Shown piece by piece: positions 34,297 through 46,331 of a DNA stretch of 64,000 bases. The first letter of the stretch is position 1. Every line of letters starts with the position of its first letter. This DNA is from Euphorbia lathyris. Lineage: Eukaryota > Streptophyta > Magnoliopsida > Malpighiales > Euphorbiaceae. Position numbers and translations under genes: made by a program. Location of the stretch: contig NC_088915.1 of the NCBI RefSeq assembly GCF_963576675.1, positions 44,731,501 to 44,795,500 of the forward strand. Direction: 5' to 3'. The notes below the pieces were generated by a model, which worked only from the letters and a program-made list of their open reading frames with translations, searched no databases and was not told the origin of the DNA.

Positions 34297-35471
34297 TTAA
34301 TCGTCAGAAAAATGCGTCACGAACGCAATTTCTTCATTTGAAATATTTTCGTAATAGATTTTACATCTATTACCGTTAACTTTAAAACGAACTCCGTCAG
34401 GTCCTTCAAGTTCTAAGAAGCCATAATCAAATACATTAATGACTAGATATGGTCCTGTCCATCTGGACTTAAGTTTTCCTGGAAATAAACGGAGTCGTGA
34501 ATTAAATAACAGCACCTTGTCCCCTATTTTAAAGCTTTTGACTTTAATCTTGGCGTCGTGCCATTTTTTCACTTTTTCTTTATATATTTTCGCATTTTCG
34601 TAAGATAGATGATGTAACTCGTCTAACTCATTTAAGTTGAGCAAACGTTTCTTACCTGCTTGCTGCAAATTAAAGTTAAGTTCCCTAATAGCCCAATAGG
34701 CTTTGTGTTCTAATTCGACTGGCAAATGACATGCCTTTCCATACACTAATCGGTATGGAGTCATTCCTATTGGTGTTTTAAATGCAGTACGGTATCCCAT
34801 AACGCATTGTTGAGTTTACAAGACCAATCTTTTCTTGAAGATGAAACTATTTTCTCTAGAATCCATTTGAGTTCTCTATTTGATATCTCTGCCTGACCAT
34901 TCAATTGGGGATGGTATGGCGTTGACACGTAGTGGCGTACTCCATATTTTTTCATAAGTATATCAAAGCTTCGGTTTATAAAATGGGTACCGCCATCACT
35001 TACAATGACTCTAGGATAGCCAAATCTACAAAATATATCTTCAAGAAAACCAACAACAACTTTAGAATCGTTCGTCGGGGTTGCAATTGCTTCAACCCAC
35101 TTCGAAACATAATCTACGGCGACTAATATGTAAGTTTTACCAAAAGAAGGGGGAAAAGGTCACATGAAATCTATCCCCCACATATCGAAGACTTCAACTT
35201 CTAACATGTTTGTGAGGGGCATCTCATCTTTTCTGCTTAAATTTCTTGTTCTTTGGCATTTGTCACAACGAGTAATAAATGAACGGACGTCTTTAAACAA
35301 TGTAGGTCAAAAGAATCCACATTCAAATATTCTAGCTACTGTCTTACTAACGCCATTATGTCCCCCATAAGAGCTAGAGTGGCATTCCGACATTATAGAC
35401 TCATATTCATTTTCACTAACGCATCTCCTAATTATCCCCTCACCACAAGTTCTAAACAAAAAAGGATCTTC
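34297..35471 (-). pseudogene. G2 integrase
   Basis: The zinc-binding part (HSSSYGGHNG, RCDKCQRTRN) is followed by the core with WGIDFM, then a stop in place of Gly, IVSDGGTHF, and [11 protein letters not shown] holding the catalytic Glu. Near 34800 a frameshift separates LNNALW from [13 protein letters not shown]. The C-terminal domain ([27 protein letters not shown]) ends at 34297. Two further stops stand at Trp positions (TGG to TGA or TAG). It would insert element cDNA; this copy is disabled. Confidence 0.9.
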
Positions 35472-36293
35472 CTAAAAATACTGTTTAATGTCAAAGAAGA
35501 ATTTCTTCTTTTGTTGGAAAGTTAATCCTTCCGGAACAATGTTGGCTGCAAGATAATTTGCAATATCCGCATACCATGGCGACATGACACTTTTTATTTG
35601 ATAGAGATATTCATCAGGGAAATCATCTCGTATACCGATAGTCTCACCTATAGGACCGTTTTCATCTTCGAGTCTTGATAGATGATCGGCGACAAGATTT
35701 TGTACTCCCTTTTTTTCTTTAATTTCTATATCAAATTCTTGTAACAATAAAACCCATCTAATTAGACGTGGTTTTGCATCTTTCTTAGCAAATAAATACC
35801 TTAAAGCTGCGTGATCAGTATAAATAATAACTTTCGAACCTAATAAGTATGACCTAAACTTATCACATGCAAAAACTACAGCTAACATTTCCTTCTCGGT
35901 TGTGGTGTAGTTTAATTGTGCCCCGGACAGTGTGTGACTTGCATAATAAATGACATGAAGTTTCTTATCCTTTCTTTGACCTAAAACACATCCGACAGCT
36001 AAGTCACTTGCATCACACATAATTTCAAAAGGTAAATCCCAATCAGGTTTAGCAATAATAGGTGCACTGACTAAAGCTGTTTTCAATGTTTCGAAAGCTT
36101 TAACGCAATCTTCATTAAAATCAAAGGTTGAATCTTTCATGAGTAAATTAGTAAGTGGTTTGGAAATTACAGAGAAATTTTTAATAAATCTTCTGTAAAA
36201 ACATGCATGTCCTAAAAACGACCTTACTCACTTAATAGTAGTTGGAGGGGGTAATTTTTCTATTACTGAAGTTTTTGCTCTATCCACTTCTAA
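35472..36293 (-). pseudogene. G2 RT connection and RNase H
   Basis: After stops at 36294 and about 36228 the frame continues with [17 protein letters not shown], then 222 codons from 36140: [53 protein letters not shown] and [14 protein letters not shown], the gypsy RNase H motifs with catalytic Asp, Glu and Asp in place. It ends at 35472 with TAG where Trp is expected before EDPFLF of the integrase. Confidence 0.9.
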
Positions 36294-37745
36294 TCATTTT
36301 TCAGATATTTTGTGACCTAAAACAATTCCCTCGTCAACCATGAAATGACATTTTTCCCAGTTTAATACTAAATTTGTTTCTTCACACCTAGACAAAACTT
36401 TATCCAAGTTTTGTAAGCATGAATCGAAAGAATCTCCATAAACGGAAAAATCATCCATAAAAACTTCCATGATATTTTCAATGAAATCATTAAAAATCGC
36501 AGTCATACAACGTTGAAATGTTGCTGGTACGTTACATAGACCAAAGGGCATTCTCCTATATGCAAATTTTCCATAAGGACATGTGAAGGTTGTTTTGTCT
36601 TGGTCATCCGGGTAAATATATATTTGAAAGAATCCGGAATAACCATCTAGAAAACAATAAAAAGCATGACCAGCTATCCTTTCGATCATTTGATCAATGA
36701 AAGGAAGAGGAAAATGATCTTTCCTAGTTGCTTTATTAAGGTTCCTGTAATCTATACAAACCCTCCAACCGGTGGTGGTTCGTGTAGGTATTAATTCACC
36801 TTCGTCATTCCTTACAACAGTGATACCTCCCTTTTTGGGTACACAATGGATTGGACTAACCCATTCACTATCCGAAATAGGATAAATGATTCCATTGTCT
36901 AGAAGTTTAGTAATCTCATTTTTTACTACTTCTTTCATATTCGGATTGAAGCGTCTTTGCCTATCCGCTTTAGGTGGCTTATCTTCTTCTAAGTGAATTC
37001 TGTGCATTACAATACTAGGATTAATTCCTTTTAAGTCTGAAATTTGCCATCCCATACTTCCTATTCTATTTCTAACAACTTCCTTTAATTTTTCTTCTTG
37101 AACCTGTGTTAGTTTGTTAGAGATAATTATAGGTAGAGAATCACCTTCGCCTAAGAAAGTGTACCTCAAATGGTTTGGTAATTCTTTAAGTTCTAATTTA
37201 GGTGGAATTACAATTGAAGGCGGAACTGGTCCATCTTCTCGAATCAAAGGCTCTGGTTCCTTATCTTCTAATTCCTCACTCATTATAGGTTCTATTATTT
37301 CTTCTTTGTGAACAATGTCATTTACACATTTTTCAACTAAATCAAGTTTCATACAAGCGAAATCCTCCATAGGATACTTCATTGCTTGATTCATATCAAA
37401 CTCGATCTTATCGTCTCCTATTCGTAAAACTACTTTCCCTTCCGACACATCGACTAGAGCACGTCCCGTGTTCATGAACGGTCTACCAAAAATTAGCGAA
37501 CAATTAACGTCATAAGCAAAATCTAATATAACGAAATCGGTAGGAAAAATAAATTTGTCAACTTTAACTAAAACATTCTCAATTATACAATATGGTCTTT
37601 TAGTGGTTTGATCCGCTAATTGCAAAACCATATTGGTACGTTTGATATCTTTTTCTAAGCCTAACTTATTAAAAATAGATAAAGGCATCAAGTTTATGCT
37701 TGCTCCTAAATCACAAAGACAATTTGGGAATTCAATATCTCCCAA
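36294..37745 (-). pseudogene. G2 protease and reverse transcriptase
   Basis: 483 codons without a stop. The protease CLCDLGASINLMPLSI is near 37715 and its flap LIFGRPFMNTGR near 37490. The linker is PKLELKELPNHLRYTFLGEG. The RT has SDSEWVSPIHCVPKKGG, GWRVCIDYRNLNKATRKDHF, FAYRRMPFGLCN and the catalytic EVFMDDFSVYGDS near 36460. It ends at a stop after LGHKISEK, where RT would continue. This is the best preserved pol segment of G2. Confidence 0.93.
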
Positions 37746-37820
37746 CTACACGGAATGGTAAAACATCCGGGATCTTTGAGTTTAGTGGGCAAATTACTTG
37801 ACACAATTGAACTACAATCT

Positions 37821-38795
37821 TCAGTTAGTGAAATGGATGAAATTCCTTCCCAACTGATTTTCTTTGAAATTAAATCTTTTAGGAATTTGCGTAATCGCAT
37901 CCATAAACGTCAAATTAATATGCAAATTTTTAAGTTTGTCTAAAAATGTTAAAAGTTGTTTGTCATAGTCCTTATTTCGGACTTTGTGTGGAAAAGGTGG
38001 TTTAGGTACAAAAGTTTTTGTACTTGAGTCAATTGGTGTATCTTTTTGGTTTAATATATCTTCTTTGGATTTTGGTAAATCAGTTCCTGGTAAAGTTGAG
38101 TTTCCGGGCATTTCCGGACCTAAGTAATTTTTCCCTGAACGAAGAGTGATAGCCTTTACATGCTCTTTCGGATTTTCTTCCGTATGGCTGGGAAGACTTC
38201 CCTCTTTGCGGGATGGAATTGATTTAGCGAGTTGTCCAATTTGAACCTCCAAATTATGGATGCTAGATGATTGGTTTTTAATAAGCTGATCGAATTTATT
38301 CTCGATCCGTTTAAAACCATTGTCGTGATTACTTATTTTTCCGCTCATAGCATCGATAAATTTGTCGATTTTAGAAGATAAAGTGCTAATCGTATCTCTT
38401 GATTGATTTTGATAATTAGAGGTACGATTTTGATTAACATTGGCATTATTATTATCTCTCCACTTAAAGTTAGGATGATTTCTCCATCCAGGATTATATG
38501 TATTGGAATAAGGGTTATTAGTTTGGTTTTGCCCTTGGACAAAATTTACCTATTCAATTTCGCTCATCCCTTCATAATCTACATCCGTTTGGATTGGCTT
38601 ACCATTAGGATCACACGGTGCCATAAACCTATCAATTTTGTGCGATAAGGCAGAAAATTGGGCTTGCAACATCGCAACTGGATCAAGATTCACTATACCT
38701 TTAACTGATGACGTAGTTGAGGATGATGGTTTCGCCATTGGTACGTGTCCACGTTCCGCGGGCCACATACTGCTGTTGATTGCCATTTCCTCCAA
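37821..38795 (-). pseudogene. G2 gag C-terminal and gag-protease linker
   Basis: The frame continues from gag: RELLEEMAINSSMWPAERG, then a stop at about 38550 (Gln to TAG), NPYSNTYNPGWRNHPNFKW, a helical DKFIDAMSGKISNHDNGFKR part, LEVQIGQLAKSIPSRKEGSL and KAITLRSGKNY. This is the typical Athila spacer between capsid and protease. At about 37900 a frameshift moves the reading into the protease frame (FLKDLISKK). No classical zinc knuckle is seen. Confidence 0.85.
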
Positions 38796-38807
38796 AAGTT
38801 CTCTTGC

Positions 38808-39530
38808 TTAGGCCGATGTTTCCTTCATGAATAACCCTCCAGACATAGCATCTAATGAACCTCTAGTTGTAGGATTTAATCCATTATAAAATGTTTGCAT
38901 TAAAAGTTCAGCGGGCAATTGGTGGTGTGGGCATAAATGTTGAAGTTCTTTAAAACGTTCCCAAGCCTCATAAAGAGTTTCATTATCATTTTGAGAAAAA
39001 GATGTTAACTCTTTTATGACTCTTGCGATTTTTGCTAAAGGAAAATTTTTTGATAAAAATGCTTGGGCTAATTGTTCCCAAGTTTCAAATGTTGCGGCTG
39101 GCATAGAAGTTAACCACTCTTTGGCTCGATCCTTCAAAGTAAAAGGAAAAAGGCGAAGTTTGATTGCTTCCGCAGTCACATTTGGTATTTTAAAAGTGTC
39201 ACAAATTTCTAAGAAATTTGTCAAATAGGTGTTAGGATTTTCGTTAGGTAACCCGTAAAATGTTACATTATTTTGCAACATATTAAGCAATGCTGGCTTA
39301 ATCTCAAATTGATTTGCATTTATTTGGGGTCTAACTATGTTGTTTGTTACACCGGCCACTCCTGGCCTAGCATAATCCATAAGTGTGGCCATAATTTCTG
39401 GCTCAGTAACTCTAGTTTTTATTGGAGTTTTGTTTTTCTTTTTCTTGTCTTTCTTGTTCTTTTTAAGTGTCTTTTCAATTTCTGGGTCAATAAGGTCTAG
39501 TGGCGTGCCCGAACTTCGAGAACTGCGCAT
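38808..39530 (-). pseudogene. G2 gag capsid region
   Basis: First Met at 39530 (MRSSRSSGTPLDLIDPEIEK), after a Lys-rich start with KKNKKDKKKKNK. The capsid core has KLRLFPFTLKDRAKEWLTSM, ETWEQLAQAFLSKNFPLAK, LYEAWERFKELQHLCPHHQL and FYNGLNPTTRGSLDAMSGG, the Retrotrans_gag signature of Athila-like elements. It stops at 38808 but resumes in frame. Confidence 0.92.
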
Positions 39531-39697
39531 GAACTTGAAATTTTGCACGAACCAAAACTACCTTCGAAACAAAATTTGAAAAATAAATATGTTAGTAACT
39601 TAAAATAAATAAAATATAAAATTTTGAATAATTATTAATAAACCTAGATTCGAAATAAAATACGAAAAATCTAAATTTTTGTCAAAAATTTTGGCGT
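39531..39697 (-). other. G2 5' leader
   Basis: A short AT-rich leader of about 170 bp between primer site and gag start, with no feature. Confidence 0.6.
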
Positions 39698-39715
39698 TCC
39701 CCGGCAACGGCGCCA
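39698..39715 (-). other. G2 primer-binding site (tRNA-Asp type)
   Basis: On the - strand TGGCGCCGTTGCCGGGGA, identical to the G1 site, six bases after the LTR end. Confidence 0.92.
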
Positions 39716-39721
39716 AAAACT

Positions 39722-41217
39722 TGTTGAGCGATTTCCGCAAGTGCACGGTATACGCTTGTAGTAATAAAAGATATCGATCCCACATGGAACGCTTTTTAAC
39801 AAAAACTTATTTTGAATCAGTTAGATTTACTTTTAAGGTTTATAATATGTAAAATCGTTTTATCGGATTTGGTTTTGAAATTGCTAGAATAAGAATTAGA
39901 TTAAAGTATAACAAATGTTAGAAAATACTTCTGATTTAGGGATAAATTTACAGAACAAGAACGTTTAGTTCGTTTGAAAAGTAAACAAATGTATTCGTTT
40001 GCATTAAGCAAAGAAAACAACTTTAAACTTTGCATAAACAATGAAATAAATGACGGTTCTTCTAATTTTAGGGCTTTGAACTGCAGTCAATCCTCCTACG
40101 GTCGGGTTAGATCGCTACCTTAACCAAATTGATACTCTACTGGATATCAATTTGCCTAAGTGTTCAACAAAGTTTCCTTGTAAAGATTTTGAATTTAACT
40201 ACGTTTTAATGAAAACACCAGCATCCACCTCGGATCCTTTACCAAAGTGCTGCATAAAAATCTATCGAATGGAACGGACTTTATTAGATGAAATATAAAT
40301 TTGATACAAGTTTACAGAGAACAAGAAGCATGAAAACATTTGACGACTTGCAAGTGAACGGGTTGTCAATCCTTTCCTTGGGTTTCGTTAGAGTTTGTCA
40401 GACTCAGGGCGGATTCTCTACTCAATCTTCTCGATGTAACTTCGTAATAGGGATGCGGTCGGCCTTTACCAAAATGTAAACTAATATGAACAAATCTAAA
40501 CGCTACTGTGTTTGTCATTATTGAATAAACAATGTGTGTACATCATATTGCTTTTTACAGAAATGAAATCTAAATTCTGAATCACTTGACTCGGAATTTC
40601 TGCATTAATTCTATACTAATCTCTTTCTTCTATATATATCCAACTCTCTATCAACTCTTTATTTATAGATGTTGAAGAGTCGTGATTGAAGTGTCGTGTC
40701 CGTTGTGAAGGGACGTATCCTCTGCGAAGGGATGTCTTTATCCACCCGAACGAACGCGTTTTGTCGAAAACGAAAGTGTGCGAATGGCTCTCCAGGTTTT
40801 GCTAAACTTACCGAGAATGGGAGAGCAATTAATTGGTCTTCGGACGAAAGGAAGGAGATGCTGGAAAACGTGTGTCGCGACTGAGAATTTGAGATTCTCG
40901 GTCGCGGCTTTCACAAATTCTCTACCGAGAATTTGGTTTCCTCAACCGAGAATTTGGCATTTTCTTCTGTTTCTGACTTCGGCTTTGTCCTCGTTTTGGT
41001 GTAATTGATCTTCGTCGTTTTTGACTCCTTTTGTAGGGTTTTTATTCTGTTTTTAACCTCTTTCGTTCCTATTTGGATTTTACCAAATATTTAGGTACCT
41101 TGCAAGAAAGAAACATATTCGAACGTAAAAGTATTCTAAACATGTATAATTAGCACAAATTCGTAGTAATACTGATGTAATTATTGATGATATATTAGGT
41201 ATATTTTGGGCTTAACA
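39722..41217 (-). repeat. G2 5' LTR (copy C)
   Basis: 1496 bp, TGTTGAGC to TTAACA. TATA box on the - strand at about 40657-40668. Upstream of it (40810-40960) are CCGAGAATT/AATTCTCGG motifs, including GTCGCGACTGAGAATTTG with its inverted partner. It differs from copy A by scattered changes and a loss near 40815. Confidence 0.93.
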
Positions 41218-41222
41218 CCTAT
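41218..41222. repeat. Target-site duplication of G2, right copy (CCTAT)
   Basis: Matches 23218-23222. The G1 integrase frame continues directly after it. Confidence 0.95.
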
Positions 41223-41532
41223 GAAAGTTCAAGAATCTATAAACAGAAGTCCAAAAAGTACCACGATAGCCTACTCACACGGAAGCAATTCCAAGTCGGG
41301 CAATAAGTCCTTTTGTACCATTCTCGACTAAAGATATTTGCAGGAAAATTATGCACCAAATGGATTGGTCCTTTTGTGGTAAAAACATGTATTCTTAAAT
41401 GGTGCAGTGGAAATCAAAAGCTTGAAAGACGACAAATGTTTCAAAGTAAACGGGCATCGCCTAAAGCCGTTCTACGAAGGATTCCAAGCTCAGGGGACCG
41501 ATGAAGTTTGCTTTGAAGTCCCCAAAGACTGA
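41223..41532 (+). pseudogene. G1 integrase C-terminal part, displaced by G2
   Basis: Continues EAY with ESSRIYKQKSKKYHDSLLT, a stop after FQVGQ, VLLYHSRLKIFAGKLCTKW and IGPFVVK. A frameshift near 41395 then leads to KCFKVNGHRLKPFYEGFQAQ, ending TGA at 41530-41532. These are the C-terminal beta-domain motifs of Athila integrase. The link to 23222 is proved by the frame and the CCTAT duplication. Confidence 0.9.
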
Positions 41533-41612
41533 GTACTGAAGTTCAGTTACGTCTAACCTCAGACAAAAAAAATAGCAGCGCTATAGGGAGGCAGCCCTAG
41601 GACTAGTCTTGG

Positions 41613-41617
41613 CCAAG
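41613..41617. repeat. Target-site duplication of G3, left copy (CCAAG)
   Basis: CCAAG before TGTTAGACG at 41618; repeated at 62712-62716. It lies about 80 bp after the G1 integrase stop. Confidence 0.95.
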
Positions 41618-44600
41618 TGTTAGACGAGGGGCCGCGGCCTAATCTCCCGGGTGGACCGGGGGGTGGACACCTCATGGCGATGTAAGCGGTGATTGGCGCC
41701 GAAAGCAACCAATCATGGAATCAAGCTGCTCGGCAGGACCGGAGCTCGGAGATATGGAAGAGTCGCCACCCACGAATGGGAAAATGAACACCGATCCCTT
41801 GCGGGAGACCGGTGTGGGTTCGGGAAACTTAGGTACGAGCCGAGAAGGCTAGCTCCTTTCCGGAGAAAGGCTACTAGGCACCCCGACATCGCCCGGTTAT
41901 GAACCACCGGCCTCCTACTCAGCATGTTAGGCGATAACGGACTAATCGTATACTTCTTTAAGTTTAAAATTCATTTGAAACCTTTTCTTTCTCCTTTTAG
42001 AAACCGTTTTGAGCATATATTATTGAAAAGCCACTTTAGTAAAGAATCACCCATTTACATCAATTTGATATACATACAAAGAGAGGGGAGGAAGAAAGAA
42101 GTGGTTTATTTACCACGGGATTTACATGTCATGTTGCATGTTAATTCTATACTAACTCATTCCCCAAAACGAGTTTATTTACATGGTTCGCACCTTAATC
42201 GCTGTTGGAACGATTTAGGTACGTTTCAAAACCCCATTTGATGAAGTCCGCCTGAATCGCCGTTGGAACGACTCAAGTGTTTGAAAACATTAAGGTAAAA
42301 ACCTTTAATAAGAAAACGTGGTTAAGCATACAAGTCAATTTATTTTGTACAAATCATTTAAGAAAACGATTCAAAACTCTATTATTTATAATGAAAACGA
42401 TTTTAATTATAAGGTTCGCTTAATCCATCGTTGGAACGGACTAAGGTTTTAAAACGTGGTGTTTTAAGAAACGATTTGAAATGTCAAGAAAACACTATTT
42501 ATTTACATTAGGAACCTCTAAAAATCCATTAGTTCAAATAATTAACTTGAAAACTCTTTTTGTGGTTTATTTTCCCCTTTTTACTCAATAGACTCTTTAC
42601 TTGTCATAATTACAACAATAAACATATTAAATCAAAATTCACTCCCAAATAAAGCCCATTTGAAATATGGACCCATAAATGTCTAAAGAATAAAGAAAAT
42701 AATATAGGTATATATATACATTTTAGCCAAAAAAGGAAACATGAAATAAGGATAAGTGAAAAGATACTATATAATACATATATAAGGAATAATAATGAAA
42801 ATACTAAGTATAATACATTTTTACTTTAAATATGTGAAAATAATAAATAAAACCCCTAAATAAGAAAATATCATTTGTCCCCTAAATAGTTTTATCTAAT
42901 AATAACTAATATAGCCCAAATAGCCCAAAACTATATATATACATACCTAATGTAATTTAAATGTCAAAATAATATCCATTTATCCACAAAATGTCTACTA
43001 ATTAATCACTCCCAAAACACCCAAGTAAATATCATTTTAAAATATAATTCATTACCCTTTAAGTAAAGGAAAAAGAAAAGAAAAGATATATATACATATA
43101 CTTATATTTAAAATAAAATAAAATAAAGATATATAAACATTCTAAATAACTATATGTATCAAATGTCTAAAAATAGTTTGAAAATATATATTACATAAAT
43201 ACACATATATATACAAAGGACCAAAAGCTTAAAAGTTAAGAAACAGGGACCAAAACAGCATTTTTTACATTCCAGCAGATTTACCGATGGAAAATCCGTC
43301 GGTAAACAGCAATTAGTGACAGAAACGGAAAATTACAGCAGCACTCCAATTGTTTCCAGATTTATTCAAAAGCTTTAAATTAAGTCTAACTCAATCGTTT
43401 TGGATTTCCGAACTACCAAAAATGGATCATAGTCAATAACGGAAGTTCCTAAAACGACGTTTTTATTTTAAAACATTATTTGGAAATTTTTTTAGTTAAA
43501 ACTTATAATTACAACGTTTTCGATACCCGAACTACCTTTTAATCGGATCACGGTTCGTATTGGGATATCAAAACGAGGTTTTTTACTTCAAAACAAAACC
43601 GAACGTTTATCTAACAAGAGACGAGAATTAAATAAATACGAAAAATTAAATAAAACGTGATAAATAAATAAATGACAAAATAAATAAAATTATAACATAA
43701 AAATAAATAAAGGAAAAGAAATAAATTAAATAAAATAAAACGAGTCTAGTCCTCGGATAATACCTCAAGTTCGGTATCTGACAGTCGAAGCCGATTGATT
43801 CCACGAGTCGTGATTTTTCGGTTTTTTGTGTTTTTTAGTAAAAATTTAACTTTGGGAAATTTTGGATTTTTTTGGGAAAAAAAATATTTTCTCCAAAAAA
43901 TTGACTTTCTCTCTCTAAAAATGTTTAGAGTGAGAAAGCTCCAAAGAATCCCTCCCCCCTTTTTTCTAATGCATGGGGATCCGTGCCTTTTATAGGCAAA
44001 CGGATCCCCGGCGGAATGGGCGACGCCCGAAAAGATTCGGGCGTCGCCCAAGGGGGTTGGGTGGCCGCCCAAGGCATGTTGGGCGGCCGCCCAACCTCAC
44101 GTTGGGCTATCGCCCAACATTGTTGGGCGATCGCCCAACATTGTTGGGCGGCCGCCCAATAATTGTTGGGTGATCGCCCAACAGCGTTGGGCGTTCGCCC
44201 GACGTCGGTGGGTGCTCGCCCAACGGCCGTCGGGGTGCGTCTCGCGCCGTCGGGCGCGCACGCCCTGCAGCCGTCGAGCGTGCGTTCCGTGCTGTCGGGC
44301 GCCCACGCATCGCGGCCGTCGAACGCGCGTTCCGCGCTGCCGGGCGCTCACGCCCCGTGGCCGACGAGAGCGCGCTCTGCGCCACCGGGCCCGTGCATCG
44401 CTCGGACGTCGAGCGCGCGCCACTTGTGGTTGGATGCGTGCATCCGACGGACGTCGAGCGCGCGCCCCGCGCCGTCGAGCGGGCGTCCGACTGTCGTCGA
44501 CCGCGCGTCGGATGCCGCTAAGCGCTCGCACCATGCCGCTAAGCATTCGCGAGCCACCCCATTGGCAACAGCGACCCGCCATAACTCTTTCTTCCTTATT

Positions 44601-44711
44601 ATGTACTTATCATTCTTTATATATTTTTGTTTTTCAAAACTTTCGGAATCAATCGCTTCAACCGTCTTGTTTTCAGGTTTTCGTCACAGGTCCTCCGACT
44701 CGGTGTCTACA
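41618..44711 (-). repeat. G3 3' LTR
   Basis: 3094 bp, TGTTAGACG to GTCTACA. Nearly identical to 59551-62711 but with fewer units in the GTTGGGCGATCGCCCAAC array (8 against 11). TATA box on the - strand at 43986-43994. The middle (42600-43250) is very AT-rich, and 44010-44530 is very GC- and CpG-rich. Confidence 0.95.
44055..44225. repeat. Palindrome array in the G3 3' LTR
   Basis: About eight copies of an 18-bp palindrome of the type GTTGGGCGATCGCCCAAC, spaced 21-23 bp. Preceded at 44014-44048 by a longer hairpin (arms TGGGCGACGCCCGA and its complement). Confidence 0.9.
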
Positions 44712-44722
44712 GTTGCCCCTAC
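44712..44722 (-). other. Polypurine tract of G3
   Basis: On the - strand GTAGGGGCAAC stands directly before TGTAGACACC, the LTR start. Confidence 0.7.
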
Positions 44723-44939
44723 TTTGCTATTTTGACAGTGATGTGTGTGTTTTGAAAACGTTTTTTGCTAACGCACACATGCAATGTAAAACATATAAAA
44801 AGTAAAAGACACGTAAAGAGTAGGAGGGAGAATACCTGACCTTCGCGATGCGCGCTCCGGTGTTGTTTGTCGATTCTTTCCAGCCTTGCCTCTGAATCGG
44901 CCGTCGGTGGATGTTTTTCTCTCGGAATCTAGCGTACGT
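44723..44939. other. Short unique region between G3 LTR and minisatellite
   Basis: About 220 bp without a recognisable gene or repeat. Confidence 0.5.
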
Positions 44940-46331
44940 TGACTATGGGTAAGAATGGCTAAAAAGCAACCTCGGTCGTCGACTGTAGGTAAGATGGCTA
45001 AAAAGCTACCTCGGTCGTGAACCGTAGGTAAGATGGCTAAAAAGCTACCTCGGTCGTGAACCGTAGGTAAGATGGCTAAAGAGCTACCTCGGTCGTGAAC
45101 CGTAGGTAAGATGGCTAAAGAGCTACCTCGGTCGTGAACCGTAGGTAAGATGGCTAAAGAACTACCTCGGTCCTGAACCGTAGGTAAGATGGCTAAAGAG
45201 CTACCTCGGTCGTGAACCGTAGGTAAGATGGCTAAACAGCTACCTCGGTCGTGAACTGTAGGTAAGATGGCTAAAGAGCTACCTCGGTCGTGAACCGTAG
45301 GTAAGATGGCTAAAGAGCTACCTCGGTCGTGAACCGTAGGTAAGATGGAATGGCTAAAAAGCAACCTCGGTCGTGGACTGTAGGTAAGATGGCTAAAAAG
45401 CTACCTCGGTCGTGAACCGTAGGTAAGATGGCTAAAAAGCTACCTCGGTCGTGAACCGTAGGTAAGATGGCTAAAAAGCTACCTCGGTCGTGAACCGTAG
45501 GTAAGATGGCTAAAGAGCTACCTCGGTCGTGAACCGTAGGTAAGATGGCTAAAGAGCTACCTCGGTCGTGAACCGTAGGTAAGATGGCTAAAGAGCTACC
45601 TCGGTCCTGAACCGTAGGTAAGATGGCTAAAGAGCTACCTCGGTCGTGAACCGTAGGTAAGATGGCTAAAGAGCTACCTCGGTCGTGAACCGTAGGTAAG
45701 ATGGCTAAAGAGCTACCTCGGTCGTGAACCGTAGGTAAGATGGCTAAAGAGCTACCTCGGTCGTGAACCGTAGGTAAGATGGCTAAAGAGCTACCTCGGT
45801 CGTGAACCGTAGGTAAGATGGCTAAAGAGCTACCTCGGTCGTGAACTGTAGGTAAGATGGCTAAAGAGCTACCTCGGTCGCGAACCGTAGGTAAGATGGC
45901 TAAAGAGCTACCTCGGTCGCGAACCGTAGGTAAGATGGCTAAAGAGCTACCTCGGTCGCGAACCGTAGGTAAGAGGGCTAAAGAGCTACCTCGGTCGCGA
46001 ACCGTAGGTAAGATGGCTAAAGAGCTACCTCGGTCACGAACCGTAGGTAAGATGGCTAAAGAGCTACCTCGGTCGTGAACCGTAGGTAAGATGGCTAAAA
46101 AGCTACCTCGGTCGTGAACCGTAGGTAAGATGGCTAAAAAGCTACCTCGGTCGTGAACCGTAGGTAAGATGGCTAAAAAGCTACCTCGGTCGTGAACCGT
46201 AGGTAAAATGGCTAAAAAGCTACCTCGGTCGTGAACCGTAGGTAAGATGGCTGAAGAGCTACCTCGGTCGTGAACCGTAGGTAAGATGGCTAAAAAGCTA
46301 CCTCGGTCGTGAACCGTAGGTAAGATGGCTC
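44940..46331. repeat. 39-bp minisatellite, about 35 copies
   Basis: The unit contains TAAGATGGCTAAAGAGCTAC and CTCGGTCGTGAACCGTAGG and is repeated head to tail. Since 39 is a multiple of three, both strands show long open frames with a 13-residue repeat (MAKELPRSRTVGK on +, ILPTVHDRGSSLA on -), which I take as by-products. A variant unit with AATGGCTAAAAAGCAACC occurs at 44953 and 45349, suggesting a higher-order unit of about 396 bp (ten units). Units with GTCGCGAACC cluster at 45870-46010. Confidence 0.95.

Larger units (their letters stand above)
23223..41217 (-). mobile_element. G2: Ty3/gypsy (Athila-like) element with nested relative, in G1 integrase
   Basis: About 18 kb, with full LTRs at 23223-24727 and 39722-41217 and CCTAT duplications. 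On the - strand the order is LTR, tRNA-Asp-type primer site, gag-pol (39530 to 34297), an env-like ORF (33593 to 32879), a block with a partial LTR and another env-like ORF (28653-32878), a C-terminal env-like piece, a further env-like ORF (27345-26129), polypurine tract and LTR. The middle block looks like a gag-pol-deleted relative that inserted into the first env-like ORF. Confidence 0.88.

Noticed and set aside
41693..41902. 69-codon ORF repeated at 59626-59835
   Set aside because: Identical because of the G3 LTR pair; no family resemblance.
44097..44805. Long overlapping open frames on both strands, Arg/Ala/Pro-rich (also 62040-62771)
   Set aside because: They lie in the CpG-dense tandem repeats and palindromes of the G3 LTR, where stop codons are rare in all frames. 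No start context or family resemblance; the frames change with repeat number between the two LTRs.
44768..46078. Repetitive 13-residue proteins on both strands
   Set aside because: By-product of a 39-bp unit without stops; both strands are equally open and there is no promoter.
44940..46331. Possible CRISPR array
   Set aside because: Units are contiguous with no unique spacers, and the DNA is plant.
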